DNA from: Muscardinus avellanarius
Lineage: Eukaryota > Chordata > Mammalia > Rodentia > Gliridae
Assembly: GCA_963383645.1 (NCBI GenBank)
Contig: OY726565.1
Span: forward strand, 40,637,944-40,701,943
Reading direction: 5' to 3'
Length of the DNA stretch: 64,000 nucleotides
The position numbers and the translations under genes are program-made. The notes under the pieces were generated by a model. That model was given only the letters and a program-made list of their open reading frames with translations, had not been told where the DNA came from and did not search any database. Below are positions 33,501-45,236 of the stretch, piece after piece (within the stretch, counting starts at the first letter, position 1; each line of letters starts with the position of its first letter).

Positions 33501-35173
33501 AAAAAGTGCATGGCTATGGGGACTGGAGCTTTTGGTATGCAGGTATGCACGCATGCGGCCACAGGGGCCAGCTACAGGAGCTAAAATGGTGGTTTGAACT
33601 GATGATGGGAATTGGGCCAGGCGTTTGTGCATTCAGCTTCAAGAGCTAGGCTGACAGTGTGAAAGAGCCAGGCTGCAGGACCAGCTGTGAGCAAGAGGAG
33701 CCCACACTGATCTGCTGCCTCTCTGCTGGCTCTTGGTTTCCTCAAAGGGGGTAGCCACTGGGAGGGGGGGCTTGTGGAGAGGGCTGCTGGATGTGTCATT
33801 GCCAAAACCAGGGTGAGGTCCTCTGCAGTGAAAGCTGCCGATTGCTTGGCCTAAGAAAAGGCTTTTGAGGGCCTCAGCAGAGACAGCTGCAGAATTCTTG
33901 TGCAAACAGGCCAGGTGGAAACACAGACGTTCTCATGTGATGGCTTATGCTGACAGCCCCCATTCTCCTTCTTTGCTCCCATTGGTCTTCAGATGTCTCC
34001 ACTCTGCCACCCTGCCCAGTAATCTGGGTGGGAGAAACTGAGGCAGGCCATTCTGGCAGTGCCCTGAAAGGCTGAAGACATGGTGATCCTCATGCCCCTT
34101 CCTCCAGTATGGGGAGCTCAGGGGTACTGGAGTTCTCTCTTTGCACTGGGCAGTGCTGGCCTGGGAGATAAGACAAAATGAAAATGTTCTTCCTATATAC
34201 TGCATGTAGCTATTTTTGGATTTCTACCCTGTGTGGTTAGAGACTCTTAATTAGACTCCCATGCTCTACTATAGCTATTTTCCTTTATGGACAGTTGTCC
34301 AATAACTGTTCTTTGTGGGGGTAACAAAGGCTGGGATCATCTACCAACTAGCTTACTGATATCACTTCGTCCTAAAGGCATATTATTAAAAAAAATCTCA
34401 AAGGACATAAGTTACTGTGTCCTGGGTCCACAAGCTTCCTAGTCACAAGCAATAGACTTGGTCCAATATAGCAATCATTGGCTAGATTTTGTTCTGTTTG
34501 AGCTGCTTTAGACCTTTTGAAAAGTTAGCCTTGGCGATACTTGGCAAATGCCACCTGATTTAGAAAGGGACCTCTCAATATTAGTGACTGAGAAAAAAAC
34601 TTTTATTGTGAGTCAAGTTTGGATAAAAGAAATAGTCTTGTTAAACTCTGCTATATGTAACCCACATGGGATAATTATCTTTAACTCAAAAGGAAGAATT
34701 CAAGTATCTATAGAATCAGATTGACTCAAGACATGGAAATGATTGAAAGGCTTAAGATTACAGAGGCCATCATTAGATTCTAATATTTTGGTAATTGCCA
34801 AGCATTCTAACCTACATTATTAGCTCAGTATTTGTATATGAAAAAATAATGAATTTTAATCAATTTGCACTTGATAGAATATTTGCACCCAAATACTCAT
34901 TTACAGATGACATTGTTGCATTATTTTACTTAGAAGTCAACTTCTAATAAAAATTCAATTCAACAAGCATTTCTCAGACATCTAGTAGGAATGAGTGAAG
35001 AGTAGAATGAGATGCTTTGAGGGACATCATAATGGTAAAGCATGGCCTCCATTGTCAAAGATGAGGGCAGGAGATTCCTATCTTCTTAATCACAATATTT
35101 AAAATGTTTAGAATAGTTCCTAATAAACTTGACATTCAAATAAAGCTCTGTATGATATGAACTATAATAAGAG
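33501..35173. other. No recognised feature
   Basis: 33.5-34.2 kb is GC-richer than its surroundings and has overlapping minus-strand frames without known domains. The rest is AT-rich. No repeat assigned. Confidence 0.4.
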
Positions 35174-35193
35174 CTTTACATGTGAAGTACTTT

Positions 35194-35391
35194 ATTTTTT
35201 TATTTTTTTTGGTGGTCCTGGGGATGGAATCCAGGGGCCTTCTACCTCCGGGCTACACTCCCAGACCTCTTTTATATTTTATTTGGAAACAGGGTCTCTT
35301 AAACCAGTTGAGGCTGGCTTCGAACCTGCGCGATCCTCCTGTTTCAGCCTCCCAAGTGCAAGGATTACAAGCGTGCGCCACCACACTAGGC
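35194..35391 (-). mobile_element. SINE, intermediate B1-ID dimer, with 19-bp TSD
   Basis: Minus-strand copy with features of both subfamilies. TTACATGTGAAGTACTTTA occurs on both sides (about 35175 and 35393), the longest exact TSD in the window. Confidence 0.93.
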
Positions 35392-35512
35392 TTACATGTG
35401 AAGTACTTTAAAAAGACAGCGCAATTAGGGTAATAGGAGTCTAAAGAAACAAACAGATGTCTTACTCTGTTGCATTTTCTCTAAGCATGTTAAAACCCAC
35501 TCAGAGATAGCA

Positions 35513-35580
35513 CACATATACACACACACACAACATATACACATGCACACATGCATACACACACATGTGCATGCAAACAC
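35513..35580. repeat. (CA)-rich low-complexity tract
   Basis: Interrupted CA/CATA repeats. Confidence 0.85.
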
Positions 35581-35861
35581 AGTATTTTTCTCTAGTCTTT
35601 AGGGTAGAGGAGGCCATTAGCTACTTTCTTCTAAGTTGACAACTCCTCAACTAAAATGCTGACATCAACAGATATGCAAGATTCTTGCAAATATGGTACT
35701 TATGGAGGGTTAACTATTATTTTCCACCAATGAAAATATAAACAGATTAGATAAACTTTGTTTTTTCTTTAAATGTTTATAACATCATGTACTGAGAACA
35801 CACTTTTTCTAAAAGATGGATTCCTTGCAAAATTTCACAAATAAAATTAAGACTTAAAAAA

Positions 35862-36110
35862 TAATTTTATTTGAATTATGGTCTATTATAGTTTTATTCA
35901 TAATGCAGTTCATAGTGATGGTGACATACATTCACACAGCACTTGGCAGGCTTTCCCCTGGCTCCCTGCCCACTTTCCCCTTTCCTCATGCAGGACATTG
36001 AGATTGGCATTGGTATGCTCACATATGTGCATAAGGGTGATGAAAGTGATTCTTTCCTCGATCCTCTGTGTTTCCCCCACTCTCCTCCTGCTACTGACCA
36101 GATCAGCTTG
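35862..36110 (-). mobile_element. L1 3' UTR fragment
   Basis: On the minus strand this has the local L1 3' UTR pattern ('catacattcacacagcactt' and a CT-rich block on the plus strand). Compare 39630 and 45037. Confidence 0.65.
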
Positions 36111-36780
36111 TCACTAGGGACTCTGCCAGGGTGTCGGGACCCTTTGGGACTGGTTTCTCAAAAGGTGGGAAAAGCTTCAGTTGTAGTTCTGCAGAGACTT
36201 CTCTCCAGTGATTTTTCCCTTTTTATGAAATAAACTCCTTTAAGTTTCTGTCTACGATGGAGATGCCTCTCCGGGAAAAATCTGAAATGACTGACATGGA
36301 CAAGTGCCTCTTGTGCAATTGACACTTTATTACAAGAACCCAGGGAAATTTATATTCTTTTACCAGTGAGATTAATAGTAAAAAAGTGTAAACACCACAA
36401 ACCAATAGTGAAGGACATGTAAACAAGGTAAAAGGACACTAGTCTGGCATTCAAGATTAGCTCCGGATCCTGCAACCAAATCCAGGCTTCTGCCCTTGTA
36501 GACAGGTGGCTCCAAAGGGCAAATTCCAGAAGGCACAGGCATGCCCAGGGCTTGGAGATTTTGGCCTTTCATGGAATCTCCTTTAACTCTTTTCAGAACT
36601 TTCCATTCCTAGGGCTTAGTCCATATGGCTGGCATGGGGAGATATGGTGATCCAAAGGGCTGCAATGGAGGTCTGCTGGGTTTCATCTGCAGTACCATCT
36701 AAAGTCTGAAAGCTTAAACAAGCTCACAACACAGTTTAGCAGATAAACACCAAAAAGTAACATGAAGTTTTTAGATTTAA
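36111..36780. other. No recognised feature, possibly ERV-derived
   Basis: 'gaaataaactcctttaagtt' near 36229 and 'cttgtaataaagtgtcaatt' on the minus strand are poly(A)-signal-like, but no LTR could be delimited. Confidence 0.35.
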
Positions 36781-36797
36781 TTGTCAGATTTCCTTCT

Positions 36798-37075
36798 CTA
36801 GCTGCTGAGCACTTTTCCTCAAACGATAGGCTTATTAGAAGCCCATTCCTCTTTTAATAATCCATTTTCCCGCCACAAACCTTCTGCAACTTCCTTTTAA
36901 TCTTTTTGATTACCCTGATTCTCTCTTTCCCATTTGGGACAATCTTAGGACAAACTTTTCTTCATACAAAAATGCTTTCTTATTCTCACCATATTTTCTT
37001 TCTTCATGCCTGTGCATTTATTATATCTGTCCTTTATTCTGGCATATTCATTTCTTAACCACGTGGTGCCTCCCT
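36798..37075 (-). mobile_element. ERV internal fragment, related to 42.93-43.24 kb
   Basis: The minus strand shares 'cctaagattgtcccaaatgg', 'ggattattaaaag' and 'ctaataagcctat' in the same order with the plus strand of the ERV at 40-44.6 kb. So at least one more copy of that family lies here in inverse orientation. No coding content recognised. Confidence 0.75.
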
Positions 37076-37690
37076 GTCTCGAGTAGTGCACATATTGGGT
37101 GTAAAGGTCAAGAATCTTCCTAGCCTTTCGGCTCTATTATATTGGGCAATATTGGCTGCTCATCAACTAGGCTGCTTTGAGGTCACACACAAAGTTTGTC
37201 TTCTCTGTATCAAGGCTGGATCACAAGGAGAGGGGGTAAACAGAGGCACCGGTTACCTCCCTTGCAAGTTTTTAGGGCTAATGGCTTCAGCTGACTCTTA
37301 AGGCTTTTACTATAGGTTAATGATTAGAATGAAGGTCAGAGATAGAGAGGAATTCTGCATTTGTAATTGCTGTAGCAGGAATGCTATCATAGCATCTGAA
37401 TTCTGACTAGATTTTATTACCGTTTGAGCAAAGCCGAGGGCGTTTAAAGGCTCAGACAAATTACTAGAAAATTTATTTTCCACAGACTCAGTTTCTCCCA
37501 CAGTCCTGATCTTACATCACCGGAGCAATTTGTGTGGAAAGTTAAAAGAATCATTACCAAAAGAATAATAGTTATGAAAGAATATCTAAGAGTCGGGGAG
37601 TACTTTGGCCAGAGACAATGCTCCCCCTCGGGGCACTGCTTTCTTTAAACAATCAGCCAATTGTGTGCACAAATTTCACGCACGCAAATG
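37076..37690. other. No recognised feature
   Basis: May continue the ERV fragment to its left; no motif supports this directly. Confidence 0.35.
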
Positions 37691-37699
37691 CCGAGGAAG

Positions 37700-38830
37700 A
37701 GGAAGCAGAGGCGGCATCCTCCTGCTGCTGCTCTTCCATTAGACCACCTTCCTGGCTCCACTGGGGTTTCTCCTCCATTATTTGAAGTCCTTCTGGTATC
37801 CCAATTACTCTCTAGCTTCCTCATATTACAGAAAACATATGACTCTTCACTTTCTGTGACTGGCTAATCTCATTTAACATAATGTTCTCCAGTTTCATCC
37901 ATTTATTTTGCAAATGACATAATTTAGTTCTTCTTGATTACTGAGTAGAATTCCATTGTGTGTATATGCCATAATTTTGTAATCCATTCATCTGTTAATA
38001 GATACCAAGTTTGGTTTCATAATTTGGCTATTGTAAATTGTACTGCTTAAACATGAATATACATATATTACTATAATATTCTGATATAAGTTCCTTCAGA
38101 AAGATACTGAGGTGTGGTATAGCTGGATCATATGGTGAATCTATTCCCAATTTTTTGAGGAATCTCCACATTCATCTCCATAGCAGCTGTCTTAATTTGC
38201 AATCCCACAACAGTGTAGAAGAGTTCCTATTTTCTCATATCCTTGCCAGCATTTATTGTTGTTTGACTTCTTGGTGATTGTCATTCTGACTGGGTTTAGA
38301 TGGAATCTCAGTATAGATTTACATCTCCTTGTTACTAATGATGACCATTTCCCATGTATTTACTGGATATTTGTATCTCTTCTTTTGTGAAGTGTCTATT
38401 TAGTTCAATTGTTCATTTCTTGATTGTGTTTTTTTAGTTAAGTTTCTTAAGTACTTTGTATATACTAGATATTAGTCCTCTATCACAGAAATATCTAGCA
38501 AATATTTTTCCCATTCTGTAGTCTCTTTATTTAGATTATTGATGGCTTTCCTTTGATGAGTAGAAACATTTTAGTTAATGCTATCCTTTTGTTAATTCTT
38601 GTTTTAATTTCCTTAGCTTTTGGGGTCTTATTTAGGAAGTTTATATGTTGGACTGTCGGACCTATGCCCTCCTCTAGTAATTTCAAAGTCTCTGGTCTAA
38701 TTTTTAGGTAATTGATCCATCTCAAGTTGACTATTGTGCAGTGTAAGAAGTAGGGATTTAATTCCATTTTTCTACAACTGGATAACCAGTTTTCCCAACA
38801 CCATTTGTTTTGAGGATACTTTTAATCCCC
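37700..38830 (-). mobile_element. L1 3' part: ORF2 C-terminus and 3' UTR
   Basis: Matches the 3' half of the L1 at 21.6-22.75 kb in order and content, e.g. 'taatctcatttaacataatg' and 'gaattccattgtgtgtatat' on the plus strand. Decayed frames. 5' edge near 38830, where similarity fades. Confidence 0.85.
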
Positions 38831-39120
38831 TGGCATTTGGGACATCCATCTCTTTTTATAAGGCCACTAGATTTTGGTTTAGTTGCACATAGGTGTGTCT
38901 CAACCATGGGGTTGACAAGGTATTCACATCTATTCTTGTGCCATTCAATATTGGAATTTCTAACTACTTATAAAATCTCTTTGCTATTTGTCTTTGTCTC
39001 AAGGCACAGATCAGTAGGATCCCCCCACCCCCAAAGCCTGTTCATCTTGCAAACATGTAATGTAATGGAAAAGCAATCCTTAGATCAAGGAATGTCACAA
39101 CAAGTATAGTTTAATTTTTT

Positions 39121-39345
39121 TGTTTTTTGTTTGTTTTTGGTGGTATTGGGGATTGAACCTAGAGACATTCTATCTCTGAATTATACCTCCATCCCTTTTA
39201 TTTTTTTGTTTTAAATCAGGATCTCCCTAGGTTGCTGTTGTCAGTTTCTACTAAATTGCCAAGGTTGGCCTTGGGCCTGTGATCCTCCTGTCTCACCTTC
39301 CCAAGTCATGGGATTACAGGCATGCATCACCATGTCCCACAATAT
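39121..39345 (-). mobile_element. Old SINE (B1-ID dimer)
   Basis: Diverged minus-strand dimer with an insertion in the linker. Confidence 0.82.
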
Positions 39346-39401
39346 CTTTTGTGTCTTCCTGAATTTTATATTCGGATGCTATTACTATTGACTTTTTAGT
39401 T

Positions 39402-39596
39402 TTTTTTTTTTTTGGTGGTACTGGGGTTCCTGGAAGCCCTTCTACCTCTGGGCTACACTCCCAGACCTATTTTTGCATTTTTATTTGGAAACAGGGTCTC
39501 CTAAGCCAGCGCGTGGGGCTAGCTTCGAACCTGCGTGATCCTCCTGTCTCTGCCTCCCAAGCGCAGGGATTACAAGCGTGCGCCACCATGCCCGGC
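39402..39596 (-). mobile_element. SINE, short form, with TSD
   Basis: Minus-strand young copy. GACTTTTTAGTTTTT lies on both sides (about 39389 and 39597). Confidence 0.92.
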
Positions 39597-39611
39597 GACT
39601 TTTTAGTTTTT

Positions 39612-39780
39612 AAAAATTTATTTTTTATACTTTTATTATTGGTGCATTCTAATTATACATCATAATAGGGTTCAGAGTGATGGAAACATACATGCACATA
39701 GAACTTGATGTGTTTTCCTCTGATCCCAACCTACTCCCTGCTCCCCATACATATCATTGAGATTGGAATTGATAACTTGA
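39612..39780 (-). mobile_element. L1 3' UTR end
   Basis: Plus strand 'ttattggtgcattctaatta' then 'catacatgcacatagaactt'. This is the terminal 3' UTR motif that also closes the ORF1-only composites. Confidence 0.75.
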
Positions 39781-39815
39781 TGAAAGAAACAGTTAAAATA
39801 AGACTACTGAGTTAG

Positions 39816-39820
<5 letters not shown>

Positions 39821-39895
<75 letters not shown>

Positions 39896-39990
39896 GGGAT
39901 TAAACCTAGGGGCATTCTACCTTTGAGCTACACCCAAGCCCTATTTTATTTTTTATTTTGGAACAGAGTCTCACTAAATTGTGGAGGGCT
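39821..39990 (-). mobile_element. SINE fragment with (TC)n(AC)n tail
   Basis: (TC)n at 39821-39857, (AC)n at 39858-39892, then the ID-like half and part of the linker ('actggggattaaacctaggg'). Confidence 0.8.
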
Positions 39991-40160
39991 TCCTGTGTTA
40001 AAGATGTCCATTGATCAATCTTTCCTGGTTAAAATGTCTCTGTCATTTTAAAACTAGAACAGAAACTATTCCTATAAATCAAGACTGCTGACTGAAAACT
40101 AATTAAGTGATTAAAATACTACTCTGACTGCTTATTTATTTATTTTTAAAAAAAGAGTCT

Positions 40161-40450
40161 GGGGGGGTAGTGAATTGGCTCAGACCACTCTCCCCCCATG
40201 CCATTCTGGCATGGGACTGTAACTATCTTCTGTATTTCTATCTTTTTAATAAACTTCTTTAAATCTTCAGCAAGCATTTGAGCTATGTATATTTATCCTT
40301 AGCTCAGGACAAGAACCTGTGGGTTTTTTTTTTTTTTCTGTTTATGGTCATTTTGGGTTTTGTTGTGGTTTGAGGGAAATTGTGTCTGGGACCCTAACAG
40401 AGGTCCCAGGGAACAGTTTCCCCACAACCATATTCTCCCAATCCGTAACA
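40161..40450 (+). mobile_element. R-U5 of the ERV copy
   Basis: R (about 108 nt, ending AAATCTTC) carries AATAAA at 40248-40253. U5 runs to the ACA end at about 40450. U3 is absent here, as in RNA. Confidence 0.8.
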
Positions 40451-40454
40451 TATT

Positions 40455-40471
40455 TGGCACCCACGTGGGGC
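40455..40471 (+). promoter_or_regulatory. Primer binding site, tRNA-Lys-like
   Basis: TGGCACCCACGTGGGGC lies just after the end of U5 and resembles a tRNA-Lys (1,2-type) primer site with one base lost and one changed. A second similar block, 'ttcggtgcccaatgtcttgg', lies about 120 bp downstream. tRNA identity is tentative. Confidence 0.55.
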
Positions 40472-41381
40472 TGACTTTGTTTTGGGTCATCCCACTATGT
40501 CACTCTGTGGTGTGGTGCTTTGCTCTAAGCTCTAGCTTTCCCTCTTTCTAAGGGCGCCAAACCATAACATATTCGGTGCCCAATGTCTTGGGGCAACATG
40601 GGACAGGTGGCTCTGTACTTTTCATGGGACTTTTTGGCCAGTGGGTTGGTGGGCAGCAGCAGTTTTAGCTCCAATTGTTGAGCTGTTGAACTTTAAAACA
40701 ACTATAGAGCAGCCTTTGCATCACAACATCTCTGGAAGTGACTTCCAGGGCATCTTGCTGGTGGTCCTGGTACCACTGCACCATAAAAGGTATGTACCTT
40801 CCTGGAGCGATAAGGAGTTCCCTCAGAATGACTGTGATCGTCTGGCATCTGGGAGGCAATTCTGGTTCGTGGGGACCCCCCTGGCCAATGAACTAGCCCG
40901 TGGTTGAATCCCCTCCAGGAAGAAACCCCTTTAAATAGCATAGGCATGATAGGCCCAATGAGTGCCTGTCCATTCTGCCCACATCACAGATGGGACACTT
41001 TTAAAAGCCCTATACAAGGTTAAATCTAAAGAGAAAGGTCCATGGCCACCTTCAGAAAACTTCCCAAACAGGAGATGCCAGCCAGCACCCATTTCTAAAT
41101 AGTAGTAAACCCCCCCCCCCCCCCCAATGAGAAACAGGTTCTAGGGAGATAAGCTAAAGGAGGGCAAATGGACAGAGAAAGCTCCCGAAACAGGAGACGC
41201 AAGCCAGCAAATGGTAGTAAGTTATTTTTTGGTGGTTAGAAACAGGTTCTAGGGAGATAAGCTAGTTTGTGGCATTGTCTAGGAAGCATGGCCATTAGCA
41301 ACATGTTTTTGAGTGGGAGGCTCTGGGGAGAGTGGGTGACCTTGCCCAGACAGGCCACTAAAACCACACCCTTTTTCTCTC

Positions 41382-42200
41382 AGATGGGATCCCAGCAATC
41401 CACAGTGAGTGCTGGATCTCAACTTGCATGTGTTCTCCAAAACTGGGGAAAAGTTGAACCCAAAATGCTAAAGAAAGCTCTCATTTTTTTCTGCACCCAA
41501 GTATGGCCACAGTATGTGCTGGGGGACGGAGACACGTGGCCCTGTCAGGGAGGTTTAAATTATAACACTATTCAGCAACTAGGTATATTTGGTAAAAAGG
41601 AGGAAAGATAGATGGAAGTAGCTTGTCTTTAGCTTTTCTTTTAACTTCAAAGACCACCCAGACTTTTTTAATGATTGCAAGATTGAGACTTAATGATTGC
41701 AAGGTTGAGACAATTGTGGCAGCCTTTACTAAGGTAGCGTGGGGAGGGAGAGTTTAAAGTTTAATCTGTCCCTCTGCAGTTTTTTCTTCTTTATATGGGC
41801 TGAGTTTAGAAAGATATCACCAACTCAAACAATAGGTGTTGGCATTCTTAAATTTTTACCCGGTAGAACGGGAGGCCATCCTCAGACAAAGTCTACTACT
41901 ACAGGCTGCCAATTCAGTTTAACGGGGACATGAAAATGGAAAGACAGATGGACAAAAGCCATTTAAGGACTCTGGCCAAGCACAGAAGCCTAGGCTCAAG
42001 TCTGTTCAAGGGTGGGGAGCAAGGACATCTCTGGAGGAAATGCTCTCAACCAGGAGGCCAAAAAGGCCCTCTGAGGCCTGGCTCACAGTGCAAAGGGGGA
42101 CCATTAAATGGCTGAGTGCCCCCAGTTCCAGAGGGAACTGGGGTCCCCAGACCTAGGTTCTCAGTGAGTCCTCCCAACTACCATAACGTGAATTAGGATT
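41382..42200 (+). pseudogene. Gag remnant: matrix start and zinc-knuckle end
   Basis: From the Met at 41382 a matrix-like start runs to 41611 (MGSQQS, a KKALIFFC block, WPQYVLGDGDTWP, LNYNTIQQL), the gammaretrovirus-type MA pattern. It ends at a TAG where a Trp would be expected. 41930-42115 holds the nucleocapsid end: GGEQGHLWRKC is a CCHC knuckle with its first cysteines lost, and a second knuckle-like part (SQCKGGPLNG) follows. The capsid between them is mostly deleted. The protein would package viral RNA; this copy cannot. Confidence 0.78.
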
Positions 42201-43429
42201 AAAAAAGCCTTAGGCAATCACAGTGAGATTTCAGAGGCCAGATCTAAGGCGTTGCCCTTCTTTCCTGGCCCAAGGTTCAAAAGCTTAAGGGGGGGGGGGT
42301 TATCAGGCCAGTCCTAAACCACCTCTTTACTCAAGATTTAGCCTGTGGTGTCCAGGGTGACCTTCTGTTTTCCCATTCCTAGCCATACCAGAGATTTCAG
42401 CTCCTCTGCTAACAAGGAGAAATGTCAGAAAACAAAAGTTTTTTTTCCTTTTGCTGGCTGCACTAAAGTTATTGCTCAAAGATACATATTTTTTAAATCT
42501 CAATCAGTCTTAGCTAAAATGGTAACTTCAGAAAAGTTGTCCAATTAGACTCCTGTGAGATGTGATTAAATAAAGTTATTTTCTTCTTTGACAGAATTAT
42601 TATTGTTTTAAGACACTCGTGATGCTTATGATGTGGATTTCTGTGGTAATTTATAATACAGTTTTTAAAGTGTGTGATCAAATAGGATATGCATTGTCTT
42701 TAATATATTCCTTTTGCAAAACTAAGGTTTTAAGGTGCTAGTGATATCTACTTAATGTTTTATATTAAATTGGAAAAAGACAAATGCAATGCTTTAAAAT
42801 GCTCTTAATTTCATAAGGTTTAAAATAACACTTCAGTATTTTAAATGTTTTTTTTTTTAAATTACTGGTATCTAAACAGTATTAACTGGTATGGTTTTTG
42901 GGTTTGCTTGTACGCAACAACAAAAGACAGATGTAGAGAGTCTATAGATGTATTTCTTTTTATGTTGGTAAATACAGAGAAAGGAAATTTTGTGAGACTA
43001 AGAAAGCATGGTGTAAGTTTTTTCCTAAGATTGTCCCAAATGGGAAAGAAAGGACCAGGATAGAAAAATCAAGAGGGTTAAAGCAAGTTGCAGAGTGTGT
43101 GTGGTAAGTTGCAGAGTATTTGTGGTATGTTTGTTTGCATATGTGATGAAGATGGATTATTAAAAGGGTGTAGGTTTCTAATAAGCCTATTGCTTATATA
43201 TTCCCAAGAGAAAAGTGCTAGAGTTCAGCAGCAGGGGTGTACTATGGATAGAAAGGCTAGCAGATTACTTTTGGCAGTGAAATTGGGAGACCCCAAAGTC
43301 TGTAATAATTCTTTAAAACTGGCTTCAAGATTGTTTACTGGAAAAAAAAAGTTATAGGAGACTAAATCATATCATACAGGGATTTGAAATTTGCTTTAGA
43401 ACTTAATTCCAAAAATAGCTTGTTAGGTC
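42201..43429 (+). other. ERV interior without recognisable genes
   Basis: Lies where pro and pol should be. It includes a G run at 42290-42299. The part 42.93-43.24 kb recurs at 36.8-37.08 kb on the other strand, so it belongs to the ERV family and is not a local insertion. Confidence 0.55.
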
Positions 43430-43715
43430 CACCAGGCAAGCAATCTAGAGACACATGTCCAGGTGAAGATTGGCAGCTTGGTTTCACTCATATGCCAGGG
43501 GAAACTTTTAGATCTTTTCTGACTGGGACATAGTCCTAGATAACAATGTTACCCTATTGTCAGTGTACCAGCAAGTTTTAAGTAAACTTCAAACAGTGCC
43601 AGAGGAAAAGGATAAATTCTGTTTTGTCCAGGTGACCTAGTAATCATCAAATCATCTAAAATCTTTATTCTAAAGCCTATTTCAGGTCTCCACAGCACTA
43701 ATTTCTGGATTCACA
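43430..43715 (+). pseudogene. Integrase remnants of the ERV copy
   Basis: The translation shows CPGEDWQLGFTHMPG, the start of the integrase core with Gly where the first catalytic Asp is expected. Shortly after comes a DLVIIKSSK-like block that fits the start of the C-terminal domain. The core between them is gone. RT and protease were not found in 42.2-43.4 kb. Confidence 0.65.
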
Positions 43716-44262
43716 TGGTGTAAAATAAACTTAATACATCCCACTTTTGTGTGTTTCAGCCTAAGTCAGCAAAACAGGTTTTAATTTCTCATTTAAGTGC
43801 TATGTTTGGGTTTCATGGTTAACTTGTATTGTGAGTGTTGTCTCATAGGGTTAAAGCTTTCTGACAGACAGAACCTGACAGACATCTATCGAGGCCCTTT
43901 GGATGGTCATAGACACACATGGCACAGACCCATCTGATTCCCCCATGCCAACTACATGCATGAATGTTACTCTAAAGCTGGGGCCCCCAACTTCATCCCT
44001 GTTCAGCTCGAAGCAGTTTATGACTGACTCGACATCCTTATTCCTTTGCTAAGGGGTACATTCATGTGATAGAAATGAGGGAAAAATTAATGGAAATTGA
44101 GCTCATGTTAAATGTTTGTAAAACTGTAGATGTCAAAATGTATTTTCTGTATCTACCTTTGGCCTGACAGGTGTCAGGAAGTTAGTAGACAGATGGGAAA
44201 ATGTACCAGTATTAGGAAGATTTGAGAAAGCTCTGATTATTAATATAGTTCAAAAATAATTG

Positions 44263-44631
44263 TGTCAAAATGGCAGCAGACCTGGGTAAAGAAAGGACTT
44301 GATTTCTGCCTAAAAGCAGGCAGCTATTCCAATGTAAATTAACCTAGCTAAAAGTAATTAACAAGTCAATAGAGGAGAGCTAGGGCTTCCTCATTCTAAA
44401 GACAGATCTACATGAAAGGAGACACCTTGCTGGGGGAGGTACCTTACAGGGATGTTTACTACAAAATTACATAAACAAGATGGAGGTCATGGGTATAAAA
44501 AGTCCGGTCCATGTGCTGTATCTTGGGGGATGGTGAATTGGCTCAGACCACCCTCCCCCCACGCCATTCTAGCATGGGGCTGTAACTATCTTCTGTATTT
44601 TTATCTTTTTAATAAACTTCTTTAAATCTTC
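44263..44631 (+). promoter_or_regulatory. U3-R end of the ERV copy
   Basis: U3 (start uncertain, about 44263 at 'tgtgtcaaaatggcagcaga'), TATA box at 44494, cap site near 44525, AATAAA at 44611-44616, cleavage at 44631, then poly(A). Role: retroviral promoter and polyadenylation. Confidence 0.7.
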
Positions 44632-44654
44632 AAAAAAAAAAAAAAAGAGAGTCT

Positions 44655-45036
44655 TGCATTTTAAAGATCTGGTCTGGGTGAAAAAGTTGTCTATAGCCTG
44701 AGAACTTGGTGAACCTGTTTCCACCTGTCTTTCAGTTTGGAGTTAAAAGTGAAGTTGAAAAGTGAGTGAACAATGTGTGCGAGTATCTGGAAGTCTATGA
44801 CAATTTCAAAGGTAAAGCTGAGTAGTGGAATTTCATGGAATTTACTCTTGGCCTTGGCTGAAGCTGTAGACTGAGGTTTCTGCGTCTGTGTAAGAGAAAG
44901 AAAAGTAATTTTTCCTTTATACAAAAGAGTTAGTATTTTATTTTATCTGTGTTTATGAATTTGTTATTTTCCACTGACACAAACATTTGTTGATGACACA
45001 CACAGGAAATATATTCTATGGTATTATATGTAATAT
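44655..45036. other. No recognised feature
   Basis: No repeat or exon recognised. Confidence 0.4.
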
Positions 45037-45165
45037 ATATATTTTATTTTTTATTGGTGCGTTTTTAATATATTTTTATTGGTATATGGTAGTCTTACAT
45101 CATAATGAAGTTCAGAGTGATAGATAGGAACATACATGCACACAGCACTTGGTGAGGAATTAGTA
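45037..45165 (-). mobile_element. L1 3' UTR end
   Basis: Plus strand 'ttttttattggtgcgttttt' and 'catacatgcacacagcactt', the local L1 terminal motif with a small duplication. Confidence 0.7.
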
Positions 45166-45236
45166 TTTTATAAGTGTTCATAATGTAATTCTTTTGCATT
45201 TTGCTCTAGCAATTGTTTTGGAAAAAGTTTGAAATA

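Larger units (their letters stand above)
40161..44647 (+). mobile_element. ERV RNA copied by LINE machinery (processed retroviral copy)
   Basis: Starts at R, not U3: R at 40161-40268, U5 to about 40450, a tRNA-Lys-like primer site at 40455, gag remnants, integrase remnants, then U3 with TATA at 44494, and R again (44525-44631) followed by about 15 A. The 5' end matches the position ~31 bp below the TATA, where transcription should begin. The 3' end is 15 nt past AATAAA. AGAGTCT flanks both sides (40154-40160 and 44648-44654). These are the marks of LINE-mediated reverse transcription of a genomic retroviral RNA, as known for some HERV-W loci. Ordinary integration would leave full LTRs and a 4-6 bp duplication. 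Confidence 0.82.

Noticed and set aside
41930..42115. Cellular zinc-knuckle protein
   Set aside because: It lies in the expected place for the nucleocapsid end of gag, between a matrix remnant and integrase remnants.
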